Shown: one piece after another, positions 25,094 through 34,204 of the stretch
How positions within the stretch are numbered: the first letter of the stretch is position 1
Layout of the letters: the number at the start of each line of letters is the position of its first letter
From: Pirellulaceae bacterium
Lineage (GTDB): Bacteria; Planctomycetota; Planctomycetia; Pirellulales; Pirellulaceae
Direction of reading: 5' to 3'
NCBI GenBank assembly: GCA_028280445.1
Contig: JANQLU010000048.1
Coordinates: 1 to 64,000 of the forward strand
Length of the DNA: 64,000 nucleotides
Program-made: the position numbers and the translations under genes
Notes under the pieces: model-generated
Databases searched by the model: none
The model's input: only the letters and a program-made list of their open reading frames with translations
Told to the model about the DNA's origin: nothing

Positions 25094-26176
25094 ATGTTGA
25101 ATCGATTTAGCCCTTTGAATCAACCTTCAGTTCGATGTGCCATTCGATTATGCGGCGTATTAATGATTGCGACAACGATCGGATTGCTCAGCGCTGTCCA
25201 GTGTTGGAGCCAAAGCGTCGCTTCACTTGAATTCGCTTGCCAAAAAAGCTCCGTAGTCGTTTTGGCCCAAGCGGTCGACTACCAGGTCCACGAGTCGCGC
25301 AGATATGGTGCGTGGCATCGGATTCCAGTGACAGTTCGGTTAAAAGCTTCGAAATGGTTCAAAGGAAATAAAGTTGATGAGTTTATCATCCAACATGATG
25401 TGATTGGGAAAAAACCGGAAATTTCCAAGATTCAACAAAGTCAAAAAATTCCGGAATTGGACCGCTTGATCGCAAAACGACAAGCGCCCGTTTGGTTTCT
25501 CAATCGCGTCCGCTGGCCGAGTGACGTCAAGCGACAGTCAAAGGCTCAGCTTGCGTTGTTCGACAAGAATCAAGAACAACAAATCTTGACAGCTGATTAT
25601 TTAAACTGTTTTCCGTCGATGGAAAATGGACTGCGGCCATTTAGCACGAAAGCGGAGTTTTTTAAAGCGTTGCACAAAATTTGTCAACGAGACGATCGAT
25701 TTCTAAACCGCTACGTCATTTGGGATCCGGTTCGCAGTGATCAAAAATCGTTCGCATCGGCACGGCGCAAGTTTGTCTATGTGCTCGGCGGCAAACAACT
25801 GGAACAGATTGCCATTAACTTTGTCGAAAAACCAGAGCAGTATTTGACGGACCATCAACACCGCGAAAATCTGGAATTTAAAAAGACGTTGACGGTATTT
25901 ACCGGCATCGCAATATTGTCGCAATTTCGCTCCAAAGAAAACATCGAGCTTTTGAAAAATTTGCTCAGAGATACTCGGTGGTGGGTTCGAAAAGATAAAA
26001 CGCAAGGCTATATCAAAGAGTACTGTGTTCGCCATTGCGCCTATCACGTCTTGCGAAAATGGGGTGTCGACGTGCAACAACCTGAGTTCATTGCCGACAC
26101 TATCAACAAATTGGCCGACAAAGAAAAAAAACACCTGGTGCCACATCACCTGTCAACTGTCGCCACGATGCACTAG
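25094..26176 (+). CDS. Secreted protein of unknown function, tandem paralogue 1
   Basis: The 360-residue product (from ATG 25094) has an N-terminal hydrophobic signal (CGVLMIATTIGLLSAVQCWSQ). It shares a layout with the next gene: LEFACQKSSVVVLAQAV near the start, a beta-rich VTVRLKASKWFKGNKVDEF segment, a middle WFLNRVRW, a FLNRYVIWDPV region, and an end with YHVLRKWGVDVQQPEFI. Mid-to-late segments (TGIAILSQFRSKENIELLKNLL) resemble a single HEAT-like unit. No enzyme motif was seen. I do not recognise the family beyond the pair; the role is unknown. Confidence 0.75.
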   Translation: MLNRFSPLNQPSVRCAIRLCGVLMIATTIGLLSAVQCWSQSVASLEFACQKSSVVVLAQAVDYQVHESRRYGAWHRIPVTVRLKASKWFKGNKVDEFIIQHDVIGKKPEISKIQQSQKIPELDRLIAKRQAPVWFLNRVRWPSDVKRQSKAQLALFDKNQEQQILTADYLNCFPSMENGLRPFSTKAEFFKALHKICQRDDRFLNRYVIWDPVRSDQKSFASARRKFVYVLGGKQLEQIAINFVEKPEQYLTDHQHRENLEFKKTLTVFTGIAILSQFRSKENIELLKNLLRDTRWWVRKDKTQGYIKEYCVRHCAYHVLRKWGVDVQQPEFIADTINKLADKEKKHLVPHHLSTVATMH

Positions 26177-26254
26177 TAGTTTTCCGACGCGGCGGTATTT
26201 CGTTTGGCAACATTGCACAGAAAAACTCAAGCAAAATTTGACATTTGAAAAATC

Positions 26255-27262
26255 ATGACTATTCATACCAATCGCAATTTGATTCACGGAACTCTGGTGT
26301 TGTTGCTTGGCTGTTTGTACAGCGTTCGCAGTGATGCACAAATTGGTGTGAGCCATTACAGTTTGGAATCAGCGTGTGCATCCAGCGATATCGTTGTGCT
26401 GGCTACGATCGAAGGCATGAAAATTCAACAAAATGATCGCAATGGATTTCAACGGGCAACTATTTCGATCGCGGTCAAAGAAAAATTCAAGGGTGACCAA
26501 GCCAAGGCATTGACTTTCGATATGAATTTTGCCAGACAGAAAGAATCAGTTTGCAGAAAAATTCTGTTGGAGCTCAAACGAATTGAAAAATCAAAAGAAC
26601 CCAGAATTTGGATGCTGGATGAAAAACCCACTCGCGGAAAAAAACAGGCCGACACGACCGATTCACCGCATCTGCGGTTAGCATATTTTTATCGAATGCA
26701 AGATACTTGGAATCCGTTGGCCGGACATCATTTGATGTCGATGCAGAATTACTTGAAACCCATCAACGACCAAAAAAAATTGTTCGCAGCAATCCGAGTC
26801 GCCTGCCGGGAAGTAAGGAATGATGATTACCTCTGGCGACGGGATGAAATAGGTCATTTGCCTTACGTCATGATTCCGACCGGGTTCCCAGTCGGCGATG
26901 TCAATGGACTTGAATTGGTTGACGGCCAACTGCTGGAGAAACTTTCCAGGCAACTCGTTGCCGAGCCAGACAAATTTGTGAACCGCAAAATTGACCCAAA
27001 AAATTTAAAACATAGTCATTCGGTAATTCGCTTGGAGGGGATCAAGCTGCTGGCGCGTTTTCGTTCCGATAAAAACATTGCGCTGGTCAAAAAGTACTTG
27101 CAAGACAATTCATGGACGCGGCGAGTCGAGCAAATCGATCCCCAAGCGAACCAGCCTCCCAAATCGATCAGTGTTAAATTCTATGACATTCGCGATGTCG
27201 CTTATCGAACGCTCGTAAATTGGGGTGTTGATGTTCAACAGCCTAAGATTATCGAAAGGTAA
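26255..27262 (+). CDS. Secreted protein of unknown function, tandem paralogue 2
   Basis: The 335-residue product has a signal peptide (LIHGTLVLLLGCLYSVRSDAQ). Clear, diverged similarity to the preceding protein: LESACASSDIVVLATIEG against LEFACQKSSVVVLAQAV, SIAVKEKFKGDQA against TVRLKASKWFKGNKV, IKLLARFRSDKNIALVKKYL against IAILSQFRSKENIELLKNLL, and YRTLVNWGVDVQQPKII against YHVLRKWGVDVQQPEFI. The pair is best explained by an old tandem duplication. The function is unknown; both should act outside the cytoplasm. It lies 78 bases after its paralogue, likely cotranscribed. Confidence 0.78.
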   Translation: MTIHTNRNLIHGTLVLLLGCLYSVRSDAQIGVSHYSLESACASSDIVVLATIEGMKIQQNDRNGFQRATISIAVKEKFKGDQAKALTFDMNFARQKESVCRKILLELKRIEKSKEPRIWMLDEKPTRGKKQADTTDSPHLRLAYFYRMQDTWNPLAGHHLMSMQNYLKPINDQKKLFAAIRVACREVRNDDYLWRRDEIGHLPYVMIPTGFPVGDVNGLELVDGQLLEKLSRQLVAEPDKFVNRKIDPKNLKHSHSVIRLEGIKLLARFRSDKNIALVKKYLQDNSWTRRVEQIDPQANQPPKSISVKFYDIRDVAYRTLVNWGVDVQQPKIIER

Positions 27263-27575
27263 GCGTTGTTTTACCGCGAGGCGGTTTATGGGATGGCTGT
27301 CTTACGGGAGGACTATCTTAAGGGAGGGCGAGGCTCCTGCCGAGCCGCGAACTCGCACACATGGCAAGAACCACCCGTGAGCCAAAAGAGGCATGTTGTA
27401 TTGGCTCGGCAGGAGCCTCGCCCTCCCGGTTGATCAATTTGTAAGAAAACCAACAGTGATAGGCGTCTCGTGTTTCAACCGTGCCCAATTTCATAACAAC
27501 GCCAATCAAAGCCGTTAAGATAATGAGGCGTTGATTGACGGGGCACTGACGATTTGAAACGACTGGAGAGACGAG
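27263..27575. repeat. Intergenic region with GAGGCTCCTGCCGAGCC inverted repeat (27322-27427)
   Basis: Arms GGGAGGGCGAGGCTCCTGCC and GGCAGGAGCCTCGCCCTCCC are exact complements at the two ends, with about 60 bases between them. Nothing else was recognised apart from the expected promoter of the next gene and its GGAGAG ribosome binding site. Confidence 0.9.
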
Positions 27576-29261
27576 ATGAATAGTCGCCGAACGTTTATGC
27601 AATGTTCGCTGGGTTCAAGTTTAGGACTAGCGCTCGACTCGAATGTTTTTGCCGGCAGCTCGCCGCGCGGCCTTTTCTCTTTGGAAACACCCACTGCGAT
27701 GATTGTCTCGACGACCGGTCCCGTGGCAATTCGAAGCGGTTTGAGTGCGATGAAACGTGGTGGTTCGGCAGCCGATGCCGTGTTGACGACTGCGCTTTCG
27801 CAAATCGCTCTTTGCGCTGGATGTTGGGTCAGTTATGCCGGGCGAATGACTGCGATGTATTTCGATGCCAAAACAAAACGGCTGCATTCGCTCAACGCTT
27901 GTTACGATGCTCCACGAAAAGAAGACGATCCGATGTCGATTCCGCGACAACCCACACCCAGTGGGCGAAATGTACTTGTCCCTGGTTTTATAGCCGGTCT
28001 CGAAGCGTTGCATTCAAAATTTGGAAAACGAAAATTTTCTGAGTTGTTTCAGCCGTCAATCAAACTTGCTTCGGACGGATTTCCATTGTCGCGATCGTTG
28101 GCCAATCTGATCCAGCGTAAATCCAAAGTGCTGACACGTTATCAAGGTGGTCGACAAGTCTTTTTGAACAAAGACGAAAAACTGGTCGCTCGCGGTGACA
28201 CATTTCAACAGATACAGTTGGCAAAAACACTTGAGCAAGTCGCTCGTCATGGCGCGCAGTACATGTACCAAGGCGACTGGGCAAAACGCTTTGTTGCTGC
28301 CGTTCAAAAACAAGGCGGCAAAATCTCGCTGGACGATTTAAAAAAATACAAACCCACTTGGGCAGACCCGCTGACAACCCAATTGAGTGGCGGTTTCAGT
28401 GTCAGCGGATTACCGTCGCCGAATCGGGGTGGACCGATGGCGCTGGCTTGTTTGAATCTGGCCGATCACGCCAAATTGGGAGACCTCGGGCACTATACGC
28501 AGTCGATCGACGCGCTGGAAAGAATATTGAAAATTGAAACAGCGTTGCGAGTGATGAGTTGGGGTCGTGGCCGAGTGGCTTTGGGAGAAACGCTGGGCGA
28601 AAAAAATCTCGAACTCGATCATTTTGCCGATCGCGAGTTGGGTGGAAAACTTTGGAAAACCATGCAGTCTGATGCATGGGCAAAACTTCTCAAACGTTTA
28701 CGAGCCCCTCAACAATCGACGTCGGAACATTCCGATGCCGTTGTTGCTGTCGATGCGGACGGAAATGTCGCGGCCATCTTGCATACGATTAACACAGCTG
28801 GCTGGGGAACGACCGGTTTATTTGTCGACGGAGTTTCGATCCCAGATTCAGGTGCCAATCAACAGGCAGCAATTAAATCGGTCGGTCCGGGCGGACGCGT
28901 TCCCGATCATGGCCCACCGATGATTGCGATGAAAGATGGACAGCCTGTGTTGGCAGGCAGTGCAACAGGCAGCGGCAACGTACACGCATCGTGGCAAAAT
29001 TTTATCGACGTTTTGCTGTATGGCATGTCACCACAAAAGGCTGCGGACACGCCGAATTTTTATAATTACACGTTTGAGAACGGCGCCTTGCCAGACAAAT
29101 TGATCGCACAAGCGAAAGACAAAAAACTCCCACTGAAATTAAAGCCTCGTTTTGGCGGTTTTGAAATAGGATTTTGGGCGGGAATCGGATTGGATCCAAA
29201 AAACAAGTCGATGCAGGCCGGAAAAATTCGAAGACTGGACGGTATTGCAGCCCATTATTAG
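27576..29261 (+). CDS. Gamma-glutamyltransferase-family protein
   Basis: The 561-residue product has an N-terminal signal with RR (NSRRTFMQCSLGSSLGLAL), possibly Tat. The large-subunit part carries TGPVAIRSGLSAMKRGGSAADAV, the family hallmark. The small-subunit start aligns at EHSDAVVAVDADGNVAAILHT, where the autocatalytic Thr of classical enzymes corresponds to Ser386. The classical PLSSM and GSPGG motifs are replaced by PDHGPPMIA and GSATGSG. It is therefore an Ntn-hydrolase homologue with an altered active site; glutathione hydrolysis cannot be assumed. It may process another amide in the periplasm. It has its own ribosome binding site and appears monocistronic. Confidence 0.85.
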   Translation: MNSRRTFMQCSLGSSLGLALDSNVFAGSSPRGLFSLETPTAMIVSTTGPVAIRSGLSAMKRGGSAADAVLTTALSQIALCAGCWVSYAGRMTAMYFDAKTKRLHSLNACYDAPRKEDDPMSIPRQPTPSGRNVLVPGFIAGLEALHSKFGKRKFSELFQPSIKLASDGFPLSRSLANLIQRKSKVLTRYQGGRQVFLNKDEKLVARGDTFQQIQLAKTLEQVARHGAQYMYQGDWAKRFVAAVQKQGGKISLDDLKKYKPTWADPLTTQLSGGFSVSGLPSPNRGGPMALACLNLADHAKLGDLGHYTQSIDALERILKIETALRVMSWGRGRVALGETLGEKNLELDHFADRELGGKLWKTMQSDAWAKLLKRLRAPQQSTSEHSDAVVAVDADGNVAAILHTINTAGWGTTGLFVDGVSIPDSGANQQAAIKSVGPGGRVPDHGPPMIAMKDGQPVLAGSATGSGNVHASWQNFIDVLLYGMSPQKAADTPNFYNYTFENGALPDKLIAQAKDKKLPLKLKPRFGGFEIGFWAGIGLDPKNKSMQAGKIRRLDGIAAHY

Positions 29262-29580
29262 TTGAGTGCCAGTGAAATGCGTGCAACGAAATGAGTGCAC
29301 CGAAATGGGTGCCACTGGCTTTGCCAGTGATGGTATCGAGCTTGGTCCTGTGAGCGGCACGGCGCTCACATTGGCTCAAATCGCCATTCATTTGCATAGC
29401 GAGTGGCACGATCTGAAAAGCACGTTGCAAAATGAGCGTATGGAAAAATACAAATACCGATCGATTTGACCGGTTACGATGTTCATTGAATCCCAATCGG
29501 ATTTTCCAAGGTAAGCCTCTAGTAAGTTTTTGAGCTCAAAAAAAGATGTTTTGCCCGTGGTTTTCAAAAAGGAATCATCG
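29262..29580. repeat. Intergenic region with two repeat fragments
   Basis: A single CACTGGC-GCCAGTG hairpin end lies at 29307-29331, and a GTGAGCGGCACGGCGCTCAC element lies at about 29351-29370. An open frame runs in from 29530 to the next gene but lacks coding character before its ATG. Nothing else was recognised. Confidence 0.7.
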
Positions 29581-30873
29581 ATGAACAGTCGTCTCTCGCT
29601 GCTAGTGATTGTTTTTCTGTTGTCTGGCAATCTTGCACTGTCGCAAGAGTCGGACAAAAACAAACCCACCGACTCAGAGTTGAAAAAGCGAATCGAGGCT
29701 TACATCGCGCCAATGGAAAAAGCGGGGCAGCTTTCCGGCTCGTTTTTGGTCGCGCGAGGCGACAAAATCCTGTTTGAAAAATCTTGGGGATTCGCGGATC
29801 GGCAGCGCAAGATTGCGTTCGACTCGAAAACATCATCTTGTGTCGCGTCCGTTTCCAAACCGGTCACCGTAATCCTGGCCGTGAAATTGCTCGGCGATGG
29901 CAAAATCTCACTGCGCGACCCAATTTCAAAATGGCTCAAAGATTTTCCGAACGGCGACAAAATCCAGGTCCAACATCTGTTGTACCATCGATCAGGAATT
30001 CCACATCGATTGACCAAGCCTGACGAAGAAAATATCGCTCGCACAGCGGCGGATATGGTCGAATTGGCCAGCAAAGCGAAACTCGATTTCGAACCGGGCA
30101 GTCGTAATCAATACAGTTCCGGAGGTTACTCGGTTTTGGTGCGAGTCCTCGAACTGGCAAGTGGAAAAAGCTATCAACAGTTGTTGGATGAAATCGTACT
30201 TAAACCACTGCAACTGAAAAATACATTCCATCCCGGCCCTAAAACGAAATCCAGAATCATTGCCAAAAGCTACCGTTGGACACTCGATGGTCAAACGGTA
30301 GCGTCCGAAAAAGACTATTCGTTTTTGGTTGGAGCCGGCTCCTTGTTTTCAACGCCTCGCGACATGTTGGCGATCTCGCGTGCACTGACCAAAGAGAAAT
30401 TCGGAGAACTTGCAAAACGGCGGCTGACTCGTTTCGGCCGGTTGCAATGGAACGGCATTACAAATCACTACCGTGCCTATCTGAACTACAACTCGCAGAC
30501 GGATGTGACAGTCGTCATGGTGAGCAATAATATGGTTGGCGCGAATGACTCCCTGCGAGTTGATATTCCTCGAATTGTCAAAGGTGAGGAGGTGAAACCA
30601 CGAATCGTACCAAATCACAAACGCGTCTCGCTGCCGGAGGACGTGCTGAAACAATACGCGGGGCGCTACAACATCGGCGGTTCACCCATGCCAGTACGAG
30701 CGCAAAACGGCGCGCTGTACGCCAACGATTGGTTATTGATTCCGATTTCTGAGAAATCATTTTTCTCACCGCAAGACTACAGTATCGTTTCGGTAACTAC
30801 CAACGACAAAGGTGAACCGCAATCACTCGATTGGGGTGGATTGAAATGCAAACGCCTCGGACCTTTGAAATAG
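29581..30873 (+). CDS. Serine hydrolase, class C beta-lactamase-like
   Basis: The 430-residue product (ATG 29581, AAGGA upstream) has a Sec signal peptide (LLVIVFLLSGNLALSQ). The penicillin-binding fold shows the catalytic SVSK tetrad (Ser90, Lys93) and the second motif at Tyr178 (YSS where YxN is usual), in NQYSSGGYSVL. The LLYHRSGIP motif is typical of this family (EstB, AmpC, DD-peptidase-like esterases). A C-terminal domain of about 100 residues (KQYAGRYNIGG ...) resembles the lipocalin-like DUF3471 tail of such proteins. Likely periplasmic peptidase or esterase; true beta-lactamase activity is unlikely to be predictable from sequence. Confidence 0.88.
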   Translation: MNSRLSLLVIVFLLSGNLALSQESDKNKPTDSELKKRIEAYIAPMEKAGQLSGSFLVARGDKILFEKSWGFADRQRKIAFDSKTSSCVASVSKPVTVILAVKLLGDGKISLRDPISKWLKDFPNGDKIQVQHLLYHRSGIPHRLTKPDEENIARTAADMVELASKAKLDFEPGSRNQYSSGGYSVLVRVLELASGKSYQQLLDEIVLKPLQLKNTFHPGPKTKSRIIAKSYRWTLDGQTVASEKDYSFLVGAGSLFSTPRDMLAISRALTKEKFGELAKRRLTRFGRLQWNGITNHYRAYLNYNSQTDVTVVMVSNNMVGANDSLRVDIPRIVKGEEVKPRIVPNHKRVSLPEDVLKQYAGRYNIGGSPMPVRAQNGALYANDWLLIPISEKSFFSPQDYSIVSVTTNDKGEPQSLDWGGLKCKRLGPLK

Positions 30874-30984
30874 AATCCGACCGTTTCGAATCCTGCTGTC
30901 TTGCAAAAATTGAACGCCGTTCGCTTTCACTGGTGCTTTGCGCCGCGTGATCATTTAGCAACCCGTTTTCTGCGCGACGTAATT

Positions 30985-31308
30985 TTACATTGTTGGTTTT
31001 TCACCAAAATGGTAATAGGAATGAACTTCGGCGATTTGCCCATTTCTCACGTAGACCCAATCGGTCGCTGCCATTTCGCCAACGACATATCGAACCACGC
31101 ATCTGTCATCACCGTCAACAAAATCTACCACGTCAATGGTGTTGGCGAAAAAAGCCTCTTCGTTGGCGCGGATCAAATCGAGATAAGTTTCCCGCCCACG
31201 AACTTCGCCAAACGGGCTGGTGTGTAAAAAATCATCGGCCAATTGCAACAACGAAATGTCCTTAGCCTGAAACGCACCCAACCAAGACTCAGCGATTTCC
31301 CGACTCAT
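30985..31308 (-). CDS. NTF2-like (SnoaL-type) small protein
   Basis: The 107-residue product has the cone-shaped NTF2-like pattern: SREIAESWLGAFQAKDISLLQLADDF, SPFGEVRGRETYLDLI and a late RNGQIAEVHSYYHFG. Such proteins are small isomerases, hydrolases or ligand binders. The ATG at 31308 is chosen because GGGAG stands five bases upstream; earlier in-frame starts lie at 31320 and 31323. It is convergent with the serine hydrolase gene. The ligand is unknown. Confidence 0.82.
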   Translation of the reverse strand: MSREIAESWLGAFQAKDISLLQLADDFLHTSPFGEVRGRETYLDLIRANEEAFFANTIDVVDFVDGDDRCVVRYVVGEMAATDWVYVRNGQIAEVHSYYHFGEKPTM

Positions 31309-31323
31309 ATCGTCTCCCATCAA

Positions 31324-31721
31324 TTAACGTCAAACCGAGCAGGCAATCGTAACGTATCCAGCAATTGATTGAAACTTGGCTTTGGTCGTGACATCCTGAA
31401 TTGACACTTAAGTCTTAAATCTTGAATAAGAAAAGCTCACGCAGAGACGCGGAGGCGCAGAGTTAGGATGCGTGAAGATTTGAATCATTAATTCCATCAA
31501 CCATGGATTTTCAATTCTTGAATCAACACCATTTTGGGACGGGCTCCTAAATCTCTGCGCCTCTGCGTCTCCGCGTGAGCCTTTTTCTGTCGATAGTTTT
31601 TAAATTCACGATCCGGTATTTACAGATTCACCGACAGTCCCACGTTTGCACGACTCCGTTTTTCAATTTTCGATCGAACGATTATGATAGAGGCAACTTT
31701 TTTAATTGATGGAATTACCCG
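31324..31721. repeat. Intergenic region with CTCACGCAGAGACGCGGAGG inverted repeat (31436-31579)
   Basis: The arms read CTCACGCAGAGACGCGGAGG and CTCTGCGCCTCTGCGTCTCC (ending GCGTGAG) with about 95 bases between them. The region upstream of the FAD oxidoreductase from 31580 is AT-rich and presumably holds its promoter; no specific boxes were assigned. Confidence 0.85.
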
Positions 31722-34040
31722 ATGAAATATTTTGTCAGTTGTTGTGCGCTAATTGCTTTGGTCATTGCCATATTTTCATCCTGCACGGTTTCCGAGTCAC
31801 CGACGCAAGCCAAACCTGCATCGCGAAATATTGTTCTCGTTGAGGCGGAATCTTTCGAATCGTGGGGAGGTTGGGTGAATGACCAACAATTCATGGACTT
31901 GATGGGTTCACCATTTCTGCTCGCCCATGGTATGGGAACTCCGGTCGCTGACGCAAAAACTAGCGTCGAATTCACCGAGCCTGGTCTATACAAAGTTTGG
32001 GTGCGAACTCGAGATTGGGTGGCTCCCTGGAAAGCCAAGGGTGCACCTGGACGGTTCCAGCTAGTCGTCAACGGAAAGCCGCTAGAAACAACTTTTGGTA
32101 CAGAAGGCGCTCAGTGGCATTGGCAACCGGGCGGCACGGTCGAAATCAAACGACAAACGACTCTGGCACTGCATGATCTGACAGGCTTCGAAGGCCGTTG
32201 CGACGCCATCGTGTTTTGCAACGATCTCGATTGGTCTCCGCCCAACAAGTTCGAAGAGTTAGTCGACTTTCGACAGCGTACGTTGGGGTTGCCTGCCGAA
32301 CCAGAAAACGTCGGCGAATTCGATTTAGTCGTCTGCGGCGGAGGTGTCGCAGGTACTTCGGCCGCCGTTACGGCTGCTCGTCTGGGATTGAAAGTTGCAC
32401 TGATCCAGGATCGACCAGTGCTCGGCGGCAACAGCAGTTCTGAAGTTCGAGTGTGGCCCGAAGGGCACGTCAATCAGCCTCCCTATCACCGCGTCGGCGA
32501 TGTCGTGATGGAACTGGTCCCGGAGAAAAAGAGCGATTCGAAAAACGCTCAGTCGGCAAAAGTTTTTGATGATCAACGCAAACTCAATGTCGTTCGGGCG
32601 GAACCGAATATTACGTTGTTTCTGGAAAACAGAATGAACGCGGCCAAATCATCCGATGGCCAAATCCACGCGGTGGTTTGTCAACACACGCGAACAAGCA
32701 AAAAGATTTTGATTCGCGGCAAAATGTTTTTAGACAGCACCGGGGACGGCGTGTTGGGATACCTCGTCGGCGCCGACTACGAACAAACCGACAAAGGTCA
32801 CATGGGAGCAAGTAATCTTTGGAACATTAAATGTCTATGTGAAGACGAAGACCCACTGTCATCCGAGTTGCAGGAGGCTTGCAAAGCGGCAACATTTCCG
32901 CGTTGCCCGTGGGCCGTCGATTTATCGGACAAGCCGTTTCCGGGTCGCAAAAAAGGTCCGCTTGAACCGCGTTCGGACCCCAGTAGAAAACCGATTAGTT
33001 TAGGAAATTGGTTTTGGGAAAGTGGATTTGATCGTGATCCGATCAAAGACATGGAGCGTGTCCGCGACCAAAACTTTCGTGCCGCCTATGGGGCTTGGGA
33101 CGCAATCAAAAATGTCGAAAAACGTTATCCGGCACACCGTTTAAACTGGGTGGCTTATATTGCCGGTAAGCGGGAATCCAGACGTTTGTTAGGCGACGTG
33201 ATTTTGACCGGAGAGCATTTACGCGATGGAAAGAAATTCGAGGACGGGTGTTTCCCATGCACTTGGGGAATCGATACCCATTTCCCAGATAAACGCTACT
33301 CGAAAGGCCACGAGGGTGACGAGTTTATTTCGGACTACACGCGCGGGAAAGGATACGAATATGTTGGGCCGTATTGGGTTCCCTATCGCTGCCTTTACAG
33401 CCGCAACATCAAAAACCTGTTTATGGCGGGCCGAGATATCAGTACGACGCACGAGGCGCTGGGTGCTGTGCGTGTGATGAAAACAACTGGCGCGATGGGA
33501 GAAATCGTTGGAATGGCTGCATCGCTGTGTAAAAAACACGATTGTTCGCCGCGCGAAATCTATTCGAAATATCTGGATGAACTGAAAGCGTTAATGAAGG
33601 TGGGAGCTGGCAAACTGACAATCATTGACGCCAATTCGAAAGGAGTTTTCGAACTTACGGCGAAAGCCGCAAAAACGCGAGGCAAACAGGTGCGCTACGA
33701 AGTCGACCAAAATTGCTTGGGTTATTGGCGAACGACTGGTGATTTTGCCGAGTGGTTCATTGACGTGCCACGAAAAGCGAATTATCGCGTCAGTATCGAG
33801 TACGCTTGTTCGGCAGCCGATGCCGGAGGAAAATTTGAATTGCAACTCGGCGACAACAAACCGGTGGCATTCGAAGTGTCGTCGACGAAAGAGTGGTCAA
33901 ATTTCTTGACACAAAAACTGTCGGCAGTCGATCTGGAACGTGGTCAACATCAGATCGCCGTTCGCAATCTCAAGGCGAAAGGCCCGCTGATGAAGTTGCG
34001 TTCGTTAACGATCGAACCTGAAGAAAAACAACCCAAATAG
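31722..34040 (+). CDS. Lipoprotein FAD-dependent oxidoreductase with accessory binding domains
   Basis: This 772-residue protein has a lipoprotein-type signal (ALVIAIFSSC, Cys about residue 21). Residues 35-170 form a beta-rich domain (VLVEAESFESWGGWV ... GLYKVWVRTRDW) like carbohydrate-binding or PA14-type modules. From about residue 200 comes a FAD-dependent oxidoreductase domain: dinucleotide motif VCGGGVAGTSAAV at about 204-216, LGGNSSSEVRVWPEG and DSTGDGVLG. This is the FAD_oxidored family abundant in planctomycetes. After about residue 640 a second beta-rich module follows (YWRTTGDFAEWFIDVPRKANYRVSIEYA). It is probably surface- or periplasm-anchored and acts on polysaccharide-derived material; the substrate is unknown. 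Confidence 0.88.
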   Translation: MKYFVSCCALIALVIAIFSSCTVSESPTQAKPASRNIVLVEAESFESWGGWVNDQQFMDLMGSPFLLAHGMGTPVADAKTSVEFTEPGLYKVWVRTRDWVAPWKAKGAPGRFQLVVNGKPLETTFGTEGAQWHWQPGGTVEIKRQTTLALHDLTGFEGRCDAIVFCNDLDWSPPNKFEELVDFRQRTLGLPAEPENVGEFDLVVCGGGVAGTSAAVTAARLGLKVALIQDRPVLGGNSSSEVRVWPEGHVNQPPYHRVGDVVMELVPEKKSDSKNAQSAKVFDDQRKLNVVRAEPNITLFLENRMNAAKSSDGQIHAVVCQHTRTSKKILIRGKMFLDSTGDGVLGYLVGADYEQTDKGHMGASNLWNIKCLCEDEDPLSSELQEACKAATFPRCPWAVDLSDKPFPGRKKGPLEPRSDPSRKPISLGNWFWESGFDRDPIKDMERVRDQNFRAAYGAWDAIKNVEKRYPAHRLNWVAYIAGKRESRRLLGDVILTGEHLRDGKKFEDGCFPCTWGIDTHFPDKRYSKGHEGDEFISDYTRGKGYEYVGPYWVPYRCLYSRNIKNLFMAGRDISTTHEALGAVRVMKTTGAMGEIVGMAASLCKKHDCSPREIYSKYLDELKALMKVGAGKLTIIDANSKGVFELTAKAAKTRGKQVRYEVDQNCLGYWRTTGDFAEWFIDVPRKANYRVSIEYACSAADAGGKFELQLGDNKPVAFEVSSTKEWSNFLTQKLSAVDLERGQHQIAVRNLKAKGPLMKLRSLTIEPEEKQPK

Positions 34041-34071
34041 CGATCACGACGCGAACCACCCCTTAACCAAA

Positions 34072-34149
34072 TCTCTGCGCCTCCGCGCCTCTGCGTGAGC
34101 TAATCTCCGATCTAGGAAAACTCACGCAGAGGCGCGGAGACGCAGAGGC
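34072..34149. repeat. CTCTGCG...GTGAG / CTCACGCAG repeat, arms in reverse order
   Basis: Here the right arm (CTCTGCGCCTCCGCGCCTCT) comes first and the left arm (CTCACGCAGAGGCGCGGAGA) second, only about 18 bases apart, so the hairpin faces the opposite way to the other four copies. It lies between convergent genes. Confidence 0.8.
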
Positions 34150-34204
34150 AGGGTGAGTTTAGGGAAAGACTTTAATTCATTATTTGATCGTCGCAGTATG
34201 ACGT

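Noticed and set aside
29581-30873. Annotation as a true beta-lactamase
   Set aside because: Only the general serine-hydrolase motifs are present; the family includes peptidases and esterases, and nothing in context points to antibiotic resistance.
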